The notes under the pieces were generated by a model. It saw only the letters and a program-made list of their open reading frames with translations, did no database searches and was not told the origin of the DNA. Shown piece after piece: positions 1-5,850 of a DNA stretch of 5,850 bases. The stretch comes from Betaproteobacteria bacterium. Lineage in GTDB: Bacteria > Pseudomonadota > Gammaproteobacteria > Burkholderiales > Burkholderiaceae_C. The DNA lies in NCBI GenBank assembly GCA_009923345.1, contig RFTR01000125.1:1-5850 (forward strand). Reading direction: 5' to 3'. Numbering within the stretch: the stretch's first letter is position 1; each line of letters starts with the position of its first letter. Made by a program: the position numbers and the translations under genes.

Positions 1-34
1 AGCGCGCGACTGAGAAAAAACTAGAAAAACAAGC

Positions 35-595
35 TTAGAGCCAGCGAACACATTCAATATCCACAGTGCTGGAGCCGTTGCCCATCATGAGTACTTGTTC
101 TTGAACCGTGGCTTGCAATTGCATGCTGCGCTCAGCGAGTTTGGCTAACTCTTGTGACGCGGTGTGTGGAATGCGCCAGACCTGTAAGTTATTGGGGCGC
201 GTGAGTTTGGTCTGCATGCTCTTCCACCACACATCGCCTGAATGTGAGAACACATAGAGCATCACTTGGTCAGCTTTGCTGCAAGCTTTGAGCAGGGGCT
301 TGTCTTCAGGTTGACCCACTTCAATCCACAAGCGTTTGCGACCGGTGAAATCGGTCAGCATCACATCGGGTTCGTCGGGGTCTGACAGCCCTGCACCAAA
401 TGCTAAGACGCCATCACCGTTGCAGGTGTCTTGTAACGCGTGCGCTTGCAGCGACATCGCCACTAAGCGCACCATCATGCGTTCGTCGGTTTCGCTGGGG
501 TGACGCGCTAAGGTGAGTGCGTGGTCGGCGTAATAGCCGTGGTCGATATCGGCGATTTGTACATTCGCCTTGAAGATGGTGGATTTGATCGCCAT
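35..595 (-). CDS. yaeQ: YaeQ family protein
   Basis: This complete 186-residue protein matches the usual length (about 180) and wording of the YaeQ family. Visible family features are the N-terminal MAIKSTIFKA stretch, the HPSETDERMMVRL segment (about residues 32-44), an acidic E-P-D at 75-77, and the L-W-I-E-V-G-Q-P segment around 89-96 followed by KACSKAD. YaeQ proteins are known to fold like PD-(D/E)XK nucleases, and E92 and Q95 lie where such a core would be. No biochemical activity is firmly established; a link to transcription anti-termination (RfaH suppression) was proposed in enterobacteria. The ATG start lies 11 bases after the purB stop, so the two genes are probably co-transcribed. 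No clear Shine-Dalgarno sequence precedes it, and coupling to purB translation is possible. Past the stop, the transcript would run into two T-rich tracts before the window edge, but no hairpin is visible, so a terminator is not called. Confidence 0.9.
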   Translation of the reverse strand: MAIKSTIFKANVQIADIDHGYYADHALTLARHPSETDERMMVRLVAMSLQAHALQDTCNGDGVLAFGAGLSDPDEPDVMLTDFTGRKRLWIEVGQPEDKPLLKACSKADQVMLYVFSHSGDVWWKSMQTKLTRPNNLQVWRIPHTASQELAKLAERSMQLQATVQEQVLMMGNGSSTVDIECVRWL

Positions 596-606
596 AGTCT
601 GGCGCG

Positions 607-1005
607 TTACACGCGTCGCGCCAGTTCAGCTGCTTTGCCAATATAGCTAGCGGGAGTCATTGCCAGAAGACGTTCAATTTCTGCTGGGGGAATAGGTAAA
701 GAGCGTACCAAGTTATGCAAGGCTTCGGGCGTGACGCTTTTGCCGCGGGTTGCTTCTTTCAATTGCTCGTACGCTTGCTCTACGCCATAGCGACGCATCA
801 CCGTTTGAATCGGTTCAGCCAGAACTTCCCAAGCAGCATCTAAATCTGCCGCAAGCGCGTCGTGGTTGATTTCTAGTTTGTTCAAGCCTACGGCCAAAGA
901 CTGGTATGCCAACACGCTGTATCCAAGGGCCACGCCCATATTGCGTAGTACGGTTGAATCGGTAAGGTCGCGTTGCCAGCGGCTGATGGGAAGCTTTTCA
1001 CTCAA
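607..1005 (-). pseudogene. purB: purB C-terminal remnant (adenylosuccinate lyase, 3' part of split gene)
   Basis: This frame encodes the last 130 or so residues of adenylosuccinate lyase. It begins S-E-K-L-P-I-S-R-W-Q-R-D-L-T-D-S-T-V and contains W-E-V-L-A-E-P-I-Q-T-V-M-R-R-Y-G, both strongly conserved in bacterial PurB, and it ends at the family's normal C-terminus (M-T-P-A-S-Y-I-G-K-A). It has no native start: the only in-frame initiator is a TTG (1003-1005) that corresponds to an internal leucine codon of intact PurB. The stop of the upstream fragment (1002-1004) overlaps this TTG by 4 bases, so it superficially resembles a coupled gene pair, but the combined sequence is clearly one enzyme missing a short central piece. 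The part encodes C-terminal helices needed for the tetramer, and it would not be active alone. Confidence 0.88.
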
Positions 1006-1973
1006 GTGTCAAAATCAATGGGGTTGACTTTGTGCGGCATGGTGCTCGAGCCAATCTCGCCCGCTTTCAAACTTTGTTTGAAATAACCCAAGGACACATA
1101 GCCCCATACATCGCGCGACCAATCTATGAGTATGGTGTTGGTGCGCGCAATCGCATCAAACAACTCAGCCATGTAGTCATGCGGTTCGATCTGAATGCTG
1201 TATGCCTGAAAACCAAGACCTAGCCCAACAGGCGCGGGTGTCTCTACGACGCGTTGGCTAAATGCTTCCCAATCGAATTCAGGCCAGGCACTCAAATGGG
1301 CGTTGTAGTTGCCTACGGCGCCGTTCATCTTGGCAAGAATGGACACCTTGGCAATTCGCTCGCGCCCAGCGCGCAAACGCATCACGACGTTGGCAATCTC
1401 TTTGCCTACGGTGGTGGGGCTGGCTGTTTGGCCGTGGGTCCGACTGAGCATCGGTATATCGGCATAAGCATGTGCCATGTCGCGCAGTTTGGTGATGATG
1501 GTGTCGAGCATGGGCAGCACCACTTGCTCGCGGCTAGCTTGCAATTGCAAAGCATGGCTGGTGTTGTTGATGTCTTCGCTGGTGCAGGCAAAGTGCACAA
1601 ATTCAGCGCTGCGCTCTAGTTCTTTTTTAACAGTGGCATTTGTGCATGCTTTGAATTTATCTTTGATCCAATACTCGACCGCTTTGACATCATGGTTGGT
1701 TTTTTTCTCAATCGCTTTGATGGCAAGTGCATCTTCAGTCGAAAAATGTGTAACCAGCGCTACCAGATACTTACGGGCATCAGCACTTAACGGCGCGAAT
1801 TCAGTAAACCCAGCATCGCTGAGTGCAGTAAACCATGCCAGCTCGACTTGCACGCGACGGTGCATATAACCCTGCTCGCTCATCAAAGGGCGCAAAGTGG
1901 CGAGCTTGGCTGCATAGCGGCCATCTAAAGGTGACAAAGCCGTCACTTGGGTCATGTTGGATGTAAGCGTCAT
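1002..1973 (-). CDS. purB: Adenylosuccinate lyase, N-terminal fragment of split purB
   Basis: Adenylosuccinate lyase (fumarate lyase superfamily) cleaves SAICAR in IMP synthesis and adenylosuccinate in AMP synthesis, releasing fumarate. Visible hallmarks are L-S-P-L-D-G-R-Y near the N-terminus, T-N-H-D-V-K-A-V-E-Y-W, F-A-C-T-S-E-D-I-N-N, the S-R-T-H-G-Q segment carrying the catalytic histidine, and the signature G-S-S-T-M-P-H-K-V-N-P with the catalytic loop serine. The frame goes off family sequence after F321, reads D-T and stops. The E-N-S-E-G-N-L-G-L-S-N-A-V-L-Q stretch expected next is absent, and the protein resumes in another frame at 1008. Adding 43 bases would restore one 469-residue frame, close to the 456 of E. 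coli PurB. The ATG at 1973 is used here; an ATG at 1955 (M7, MTQVTALSPLDGRY) fits the family start as well, and neither has a good ribosome-binding site. As written, the product should be inactive. Confidence 0.9.
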   Translation of the reverse strand: MTLTSNMTQVTALSPLDGRYAAKLATLRPLMSEQGYMHRRVQVELAWFTALSDAGFTEFAPLSADARKYLVALVTHFSTEDALAIKAIEKKTNHDVKAVEYWIKDKFKACTNATVKKELERSAEFVHFACTSEDINNTSHALQLQASREQVVLPMLDTIITKLRDMAHAYADIPMLSRTHGQTASPTTVGKEIANVVMRLRAGRERIAKVSILAKMNGAVGNYNAHLSAWPEFDWEAFSQRVVETPAPVGLGLGFQAYSIQIEPHDYMAELFDAIARTNTILIDWSRDVWGYVSLGYFKQSLKAGEIGSSTMPHKVNPIDFDT

Positions 1974-2023
1974 CAGCAGATTTTAGGCGTAGCACTCTAT
2001 CGGCAAGGTATGGCTGAACTCTT

Positions 2024-2029
2024 TAAAAT
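2024..2029 (+). promoter_or_regulatory. Possible -10 element for the glutathione S-transferase gene
   Basis: The divergent intergenic region between purB and the transferase gene is only about 80 bases and must hold promoters for both directions. A TAAAAT hexamer here is one mismatch from the TATAAT consensus and would place transcription start near 2036, about 20 bases before the ATG at 2057. No convincing -35 hexamer lies 16-18 bases upstream, so the call is weak. Confidence 0.25.
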
Positions 2030-2056
2030 ACTGCGATCACCATTTTGAAATTGTTT

Positions 2057-2677
2057 ATGAAGCTTATTGGCGCAATCACGAGTCCCTATGTCCGCAAAGT
2101 GCGCATTGTTATGGCCGAGAAAAAACTGGAATACCAGTTTGTCACTGAAGATGTATGGGCAGCCGATACGGTCATGGCCCAATACAACCCGCTAGGAAAA
2201 GTTCCCTGCTTGGTGATGGAAGGTGGCGAAGCATTGTTTGACTCGCGCGTCATCGTTGAATATGTAGACACTTTGTCACCCGTTGGCAAACTGATTCCAG
2301 TCAACGGACGTGAACGTGCAGAGGTTAAAACGTGGGAAGCTCTGGCAGACGGCGTTTTAGACGCTGCGATTTTGGCGCGACTCGAAGCCAATTGGCCGGG
2401 GCGCAAAGAAGGTGAACGTTCGCAGGCATGGATAGACCGTCAACTGGAAAAGGTGGATAACAGCCTTGTGGCGATGGACCGCGCATTGGCAGATCGCCAA
2501 TTTTGTGTGGCCAGCCATATGAGCTTGGCTGATATCGCATGCGCGACGGCTCTTGGCTATTTAGATTTCCGTTTCCCACAAATTGATTGGCGAGGCGCGC
2601 ACAGCAACTTGGCGCAAATGTATGAGCGCATGGCGCAACGCCCATCGTTTAAAGACACAAGCCCAACAGCGGCTTAA
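2057..2677 (+). CDS. Glutathione S-transferase family protein
   Basis: This is a 206-residue cytosolic GST. The thioredoxin-like N-terminal domain (about 1-80) starts MKLIGAITSPYVRKVRI, where S9 in the T-S-P-Y segment is the likely catalytic or glutathione-contacting residue. It continues with N-P-L-G-K-V-P (cis-Pro50) and the D-S pair at 62-63 that binds the glutathione gamma-glutamyl group. The helical C-terminal domain contains S-L-A-D-I-A at 156-161, the usual N-capping box motif. The wording resembles the YibF-type GSTs common in Burkholderiales, where the substrate is unknown. The ATG at 2057 is chosen over an in-frame TTG at 2045 because family members begin MKLIG. No good Shine-Dalgarno sequence is seen. 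The gene is transcribed away from purB and converges on the NTF2-like gene, with 8 bases between their stop codons. Substrate specificity cannot be read from the sequence. Confidence 0.92.
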   Translation: MKLIGAITSPYVRKVRIVMAEKKLEYQFVTEDVWAADTVMAQYNPLGKVPCLVMEGGEALFDSRVIVEYVDTLSPVGKLIPVNGRERAEVKTWEALADGVLDAAILARLEANWPGRKEGERSQAWIDRQLEKVDNSLVAMDRALADRQFCVASHMSLADIACATALGYLDFRFPQIDWRGAHSNLAQMYERMAQRPSFKDTSPTAA

Positions 2678-2696
2678 ATACCGGATTAACTGTTGG
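2663..2696. terminator. Candidate bidirectional terminator hairpin between convergent genes
   Basis: CCAACAG at 2663-2669 pairs perfectly with CTGTTGG at 2690-2696. Inside the 20-base loop, CGG (2670-2672) can pair with CCG (2681-2683). Both convergent stop codons fall inside the structure. There is no strong T-tract on either side, so intrinsic termination is uncertain; the placement is the main argument. Confidence 0.3.
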
Positions 2697-3156
2697 CGCG
2701 CTTCTTTAGCCAGCGCATGAGCGCGCCAACCATAGGTAGTTTTTCATAAAGTTCTTCAGCCGCGTCCCAATAGTCGCGGTGGATGGCTACGCGCCACACG
2801 CCATCTTCTAGGCGAAAGACCAAATGGCTTGCACCACGAATTGTTTGCGTTGTGTTGGGTTCGAATTTACGCATCGCAAATAAAAAGTCCCACGTCACAA
2901 AACAATGCTCACCTTGCTGAACTTGTTGTGTGATGACGAAGCGGGGCTGAATCAGAGCATCAAACATGTGCGAAAAAATCGCAGCAATGGCGTCAACGCC
3001 TTCTACCGCGTTGAAGGGGTCTTTGAATAGTGCATCCGCACAATAAAAATCTTTTATCTTTGCCACGCCATGGGGCGCAAGGGTTTCATAAAACTGCACA
3101 ACACGCAAAGCCGCTTGCTCTGGGGTGTCTGGTGATATTTCACTAGAGATCGTCAT
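2686..3156 (-). CDS. NTF2-like / SnoaL-like fold protein
   Basis: This 156-residue protein has the pattern of the nuclear transport factor 2 superfamily: an N-terminal helix (V-V-Q-F-Y-E-T-L, about 19-26), F-Y-C-A-D-A-L-F-K-D-P-F typical of the cone-shaped fold, then beta strands around H-C-F-V-T-W-D-F-L-F and S-H-L-V-F-R-L-E-D-G-V-W-R-V. A basic helical tail (M-R-W-L-K-K-R) follows. Such proteins may be small enzymes, isomerase- or hydratase-like, or ligand-binding partners, and no function can be assigned from sequence. It is the last gene of the four-gene minus-strand cluster, 44 bases after the dehydrogenase stop. NTF2-like proteins of this kind recur beside DUF1365, cfa-type and SDR genes, so a role in the same lipid-modification or light-stress process is inferred. 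The ATG at 3156 lacks a clear ribosome-binding site. Confidence 0.85.
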   Translation of the reverse strand: MTISSEISPDTPEQAALRVVQFYETLAPHGVAKIKDFYCADALFKDPFNAVEGVDAIAAIFSHMFDALIQPRFVITQQVQQGEHCFVTWDFLFAMRKFEPNTTQTIRGASHLVFRLEDGVWRVAIHRDYWDAAEELYEKLPMVGALMRWLKKRANS

Positions 3157-3200
3157 GACTTATGCGAAATGGTTGTTGGGATGTGCAGCAATTAAAACGC

Positions 3201-3959
3201 TCACATTTTCGTGGCGGATCGCACCATGGCAAAGTACCAACGGTAAGGCAAGAGGCGCATGAACTTCAACCAGCGTGAGAAGCGTTTGGGGTAATGGATC
3301 TCAAACTCTCCGTCCGCCCAGCCCTCGAGCATGAAGGCCGCCGCTTGCTCGGGCTGCAGTAATGCAGGCATGGCAAACTTATTTTGCGCAGTCAAAGGCG
3401 TAGCCACAAAACCAGGATTGACGACACTCACACCAACACCCAAAGGCGAGAGATCGAAATACAAAGACTCTGCCAAATTGATCATCGCTGCTTTGGTGGG
3501 CCCATAAGCCAAACTATTAGGCAAGCCGCTGTAACCGGCAACACTAGCAATCAGGCTGATGTGACCGCGTTTTTGATCCAGAAAAATCGGCAAGACAGCG
3601 TCTAGAACACGCGCAACACCAAGATAGTTCACCTCTTGATGGCGCACCATTTCTTCTAAAGAGTAGCGGTTGGCGCGAACGGCCTTGTAATGTCCCGAGC
3701 AATACACCACTACATCGATGCCGTGCGATTGAAGAACTTGTTGCGTGGCGGCGTGGACAGCTTGCGTGTCGCAAACATCTAAGGCAATGGCTTGCGCACC
3801 TGCATGTGATTGGACAAATGCATCGAGTAAATCTGTTTTACGCGCAGATACTGTCACGCGTGCGCCTGCGGCATGCAGGGCTTTGGCCGTAGCCAAGCCA
3901 ATGCCACTCGATGCACCAATCAGCCAAACGCTGCGGCCTTGCCATTGGGTAGCGTTCAT
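3201..3959 (-). CDS. Short-chain dehydrogenase/reductase (SDR), NAD(P)-dependent
   Basis: This 252-residue classical SDR uses NAD(P)H to oxidise or reduce a carbonyl or alcohol; the substrate is unknown. The Rossmann motif G-A-S-S-G-I-G is at 15-21. The catalytic tetrad is visible as N111, S139, Y152 and K156 (Y-G-P-T-K), and the usual N-A-G strand motif is replaced by C-S-G at 87-89. S-A-R at 38-40 places an arginine after the second beta strand, which suggests NADP preference. P-G-F-V-A-T-P follows the active site as in the family. The C-terminal tail is basic and hydrophobic and may touch the membrane. The ATG at 3959 is preferred to a TTG at 3962. The bases upstream of it are coding sequence of the truncated cfa-type gene, and no Shine-Dalgarno sequence is present, consistent with loss of the original upstream region. 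Confidence 0.92.
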   Translation of the reverse strand: MNATQWQGRSVWLIGASSGIGLATAKALHAAGARVTVSARKTDLLDAFVQSHAGAQAIALDVCDTQAVHAATQQVLQSHGIDVVVYCSGHYKAVRANRYSLEEMVRHQEVNYLGVARVLDAVLPIFLDQKRGHISLIASVAGYSGLPNSLAYGPTKAAMINLAESLYFDLSPLGVGVSVVNPGFVATPLTAQNKFAMPALLQPEQAAAFMLEGWADGEFEIHYPKRFSRWLKFMRLLPYRWYFAMVRSATKM

Positions 3960-4350
3960 CAAAGTTAAGTTGCAATACTTTAGATTTTTCTTCTAAAAAT
4001 TTAGCGCGCCAACGACGCAGCGTTTCTGCATAGTCGAGACCGAAAGACATATCGTCGACGATGCGCAGTCCCGCACGCTCCGCTTGCGCTTGAAACTCTT
4101 TCGGGCAAGGCAGGCAGCCACCCGGGAAAATATATTGTTGGATGAAGTCAGTGCTGTGGATATAGCGTTCAAAGAGCGCGTCATCAATCACGATGCTCTG
4201 CACGCACGCTTTGCCACCCTGTTTGAGTAAACGCGCGATGGTTGCAAAGTACTCGGGCCAAAAGGCCTGGCCCACAGCTTCAATCATTTCAATAGAACAG
4301 ATGGCGTCATAGGGGCCATCGTTGATATCGCGATAGTCCTGAAGTCGCAA
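3838..4350 (-). pseudogene. C-terminal remnant of cyclopropane-fatty-acid synthase-like methyltransferase
   Basis: From 4350 down to about 3951 this frame continues the upstream cfa-type fragment. It reads L-R-L-Q-D-Y-R-D, then I-C-S-I-E-M-I-E-A-V-G, then F-I-Q-Q-Y-I-F-P-G-G-C-L-P (all hallmarks of the CFA synthase catalytic domain), and then F-G-L-D-Y-A-E-T-L-R-R-W. It has no native start; the TTG at 4348-4350 corresponds to an internal leucine. After K-V-L-Q-L-N-F-D-E-R the family sequence ends, and the frame runs about 40 codons out of phase through the start of the dehydrogenase gene before stopping at 3838. Those last residues (Y-P-M-A-R-P-Q-R onward) are not cfa sequence. About 45 C-terminal residues typical of the family (the R-I-W-E-F-Y-L-type helix) are missing. 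The remnant is therefore damaged at both ends. Confidence 0.85.
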
Positions 4351-5053
4351 TTGCTCTGGCGCTTAACTGCTCGTGGCTAAGCGTGACGCCATACATCTGC
4401 GCGCCAAAATCAACCGCACCCATTTCTGCCAGCGCCCCCCAGCCGCAACCAATCTCCATCACACGGTTGCCCGCTTGAACACCAGCCATGTGTAATGCGC
4501 GACGCACCTTGGCGCTTTGGGCATGTGAAGTGGTGCGTGAAAAATCGCCATCAAACCACGCCGATGAATAGTTCATGGTGTCATCTAGCCACAGTTTGTA
4601 AAAGTCGTTACCTAGGTCGTAGTGCGCTTGGATATTTTTTTGGCTGTTGCTGCGCGTGTTGCGTTTGAGGAAATGCTTGATGCGGTAATACGTGCGGCCT
4701 AGCCAGTGGCCGTACACCAGGTCGTCAATATGTTTGCGGTTGGCGATAAATAGTCGCAACAAACTGGTGACATCGTTGGAGGTCCAATCACCCGCAATAA
4801 AGCTCTCCGCAAAACCAATATCGCCAGACTTCATCGCCTGCGTAAAAGGTTCCCAGTTATGCAGGTGCAAATTAGCGTGTAGCTCGTCGCCATGTGCCTG
4901 GCCAAATTGTGAGATTTGGCCCTCAGGCCAATGCACAGTCAAAACGCCATGTTGAAGCTGTTCAAGTAAACCAACAATGCGTTTTACAGAGGCTGGCATG
5001 GTTTGATGCAGCGCATCAGCTTTAACAAAAGACGTTGAATTTGAAATAGTCAT
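4307..5053 (-). CDS. Cyclopropane-fatty-acid synthase-like methyltransferase, N-terminal fragment
   Basis: Members of this family use S-adenosylmethionine to methylate or methylenate unsaturated acyl chains of membrane phospholipids; in DUF1365-linked clusters they are cfa-like but not necessarily classical cyclopropane synthases. The fragment contains an N-terminal lipid-binding-type region (about 20-130), then H-Y-D-L-G-N-D-F-Y (144-152), the M-N-Y-S-S-A segment (160-165), and SAM motif I, V-M-E-I-G-C-G-W-G (198-206). It continues to L-S-H-E-Q-L (225-230), after which the frame leaves family sequence and stops at 4307. The rest of the enzyme is in another frame from 4350. The ATG at 5053 is chosen over a TTG at 5056 because GAGG lies 7 bases upstream of it. 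It follows the DUF1365 gene by 18 bases, so the two are co-transcribed. As written, the fragment lacks most of the catalytic domain. Confidence 0.88.
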   Translation of the reverse strand: MTISNSTSFVKADALHQTMPASVKRIVGLLEQLQHGVLTVHWPEGQISQFGQAHGDELHANLHLHNWEPFTQAMKSGDIGFAESFIAGDWTSNDVTSLLRLFIANRKHIDDLVYGHWLGRTYYRIKHFLKRNTRSNSQKNIQAHYDLGNDFYKLWLDDTMNYSSAWFDGDFSRTTSHAQSAKVRRALHMAGVQAGNRVMEIGCGWGALAEMGAVDFGAQMYGVTLSHEQLSARAIATSGLSRYQRWPL

Positions 5054-5060
5054 CAAGGAG

Positions 5061-5064
5061 CCTC
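5061..5064 (-). promoter_or_regulatory. Ribosome-binding site of the cfa-type gene
   Basis: On the minus strand GAGG lies 7 bases upstream of the ATG at 5053. It decides that start over the in-frame TTG three bases earlier. It is the only clear Shine-Dalgarno sequence I found in this cluster. Confidence 0.6.
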
Positions 5065-5071
5065 AAAAATA

Positions 5072-5839
5072 TCAACGGGTCACAAAATCCTGCGGGGGCG
5101 TGGGCTTAGAGATAAATATTACTTTTTTGCGCCACAACTTGAAGGCTTGCCAATGGATGCGTACTACCACCATCACTGTCATTAGGGGATAGCGAAGCAA
5201 AGCCAGCCATTGGGTGCGCGCGTTCAGCGCAACCAGATGACCGCTCACACTGGTTTGTATCAAGGCGCCTAAGGCATCATCGTGGTCGATCCGAGCAACA
5301 GTGCGGTCTGAGGTTCGCATGAACCGAAACCGATACTGTCCTTCCACGCTACAAAAGGGCGATACATGAAACACCTTGGCAGCAGTTTGTTCTATGCCCC
5401 ATTGCGGTTTGTCTAATAAATAACAATGGCGCTCACCAAATGTGTTGTTCACTTCCACCACGATGGCGCGCAGATGGTCCGATGCATCGTGGCAATACCA
5501 AAAACTCACAGGTTTGAAAGTAAAGCCAAAAATACGTGGGTAGCAATGTAGCCACGCCTCCCCCTTGGCGTCAGTTATGCCTTCGCTATGAAGCAACGCA
5601 TCTAGCCAAGCCAATGCACCGCCTTGAGACGCATCGCGTCCATCTCCATGGTCTCGATCATGAAAGCTAATAGCGCCAACCCGGTTAACAGCAAGCACTT
5701 TGCTATCGAATTTTGCTAACGAGCGCATAGGCAACATCAGAAAAAATGTGCCGTATGCGAATGCATGGCGCGTAGGCCGCAATCGGGTGTGGCGCACTTG
5801 GCCAAATCCGATCAGCGGTTGATGCGCTCTGTTTGTCAT
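5072..5839 (-). CDS. DUF1365 family protein
   Basis: This 255-residue protein is recognisable as DUF1365 (COG3496) from V-R-H-T-R-L-R-P-T-R-H-A-F-A-Y at 15-29, D-R-D-H-G-D-G-R-D at 61-69, the family hallmark Y-P-R-I-F-G-F-T-F-K-P-V-S-F-W-Y-C at 100-116, and V-E-V-N-N-T-F-G-E-R at 128-137. A hydrophobic and basic C-terminal stretch (about 211-240) suggests membrane association. Its reaction is unknown. It almost always neighbours cfa-type methyltransferases, and in Rhodobacter sphaeroides the COG3496/cfa pair has been linked genetically to the sigma-E/ChrR singlet-oxygen response (from memory). The length is normal for the family and the gene looks intact. The ATG at 5839 is only 11 bases from the window edge and no stop precedes it in frame, so a start further upstream cannot be excluded. 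It is the first gene of the cluster visible here; the promoter lies outside the window. Confidence 0.9.
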   Translation of the reverse strand: MTNRAHQPLIGFGQVRHTRLRPTRHAFAYGTFFLMLPMRSLAKFDSKVLAVNRVGAISFHDRDHGDGRDASQGGALAWLDALLHSEGITDAKGEAWLHCYPRIFGFTFKPVSFWYCHDASDHLRAIVVEVNNTFGERHCYLLDKPQWGIEQTAAKVFHVSPFCSVEGQYRFRFMRTSDRTVARIDHDDALGALIQTSVSGHLVALNARTQWLALLRYPLMTVMVVVRIHWQAFKLWRKKVIFISKPTPPQDFVTR

Positions 5840-5850
5840 GCAGCCAATAT

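Noticed and set aside
1002..1005. A 4-base stop/start overlap suggesting two translationally coupled genes
   Set aside because: The two products are consecutive parts of a single PurB protein; the TTG is an internal leucine codon, so this is a broken gene, not a coupled pair.
1002..1012. Programmed frameshifting or translational bypass as an explanation of the purB split
   Set aside because: Residues conserved throughout the family are absent from the DNA, not just out of frame, and there is no slippery run or stimulatory hairpin at the join.
112..1550. Repeated GCTTGCAATTGC at about 111-122 and 1537-1548
   Set aside because: Both copies fall in coding sequence spelling L/M-Q-L-Q with ordinary codons; two copies over 1.4 kb are expected by chance and composition.
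1254..1869. Open frames of 121 and 130 codons on the plus strand opposite purB
   Set aside because: They lie wholly antisense to clearly conserved PurB sequence, have no recognisable domains or start signals, and are shadows of its codon use.
2086..2645. Two 106-codon minus-strand frames opposite the glutathione S-transferase
   Set aside because: They are fully inside a well-supported plus-strand gene and show no protein family features.
3993..4187. 64-codon minus-strand frame and other short frames overlapping the cfa-type remnant
   Set aside because: They overlap conserved cfa-family residues in another phase and read as low-complexity shadow translations.

Overview
The window looks like chromosomal DNA of a betaproteobacterium, probably Burkholderiales and most like the Comamonadaceae (for example freshwater relatives of Limnohabitans or Rhodoferax). 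This placement is inferred from protein wording recalled for PurB, the glutathione S-transferase and YaeQ, and from the gene neighbourhoods. No database search was run. Coding density is high: no gene-free stretch exceeds about 100 bases, and there are no RNA genes, mobile elements or CRISPR repeats that I can see.

Left part (1-2677): a minus-strand purB-yaeQ pair carries adenylosuccinate lyase (purine synthesis) followed 11 bases later by a YaeQ-family protein. Facing away from purB across a short intergenic region is a plus-strand glutathione S-transferase gene. The purB frame is broken: the family pattern requires about 43 more bases at 1008/1009, so the gene reads as two open frames.

Right part (2686-5839): four minus-strand genes lie head to tail in the order DUF1365 protein, cyclopropane-fatty-acid synthase-like methyltransferase (cfa-type), short-chain dehydrogenase and NTF2/SnoaL-like protein. 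Known clusters of this kind are tied to membrane-lipid modification and, in Rhodobacter, to the sigma-E/ChrR response to singlet oxygen. The cluster probably continues beyond the right edge. The cfa-type gene is broken twice: a frame-shifting loss near 4350-4369, and loss of its C-terminus (roughly 45 residues) where it runs straight into the start of the dehydrogenase gene.

The most notable feature is therefore three deletion-like lesions of tens to over a hundred bases in 5.8 kb, one of them in a normally important housekeeping gene. Either this lineage is losing these genes, or, at least as likely, the sequence carries assembly or gap-closing errors. No wholly new system is evident. DUF1365 is the least understood intact gene, and the lipid-modification cluster is the most interesting biology.
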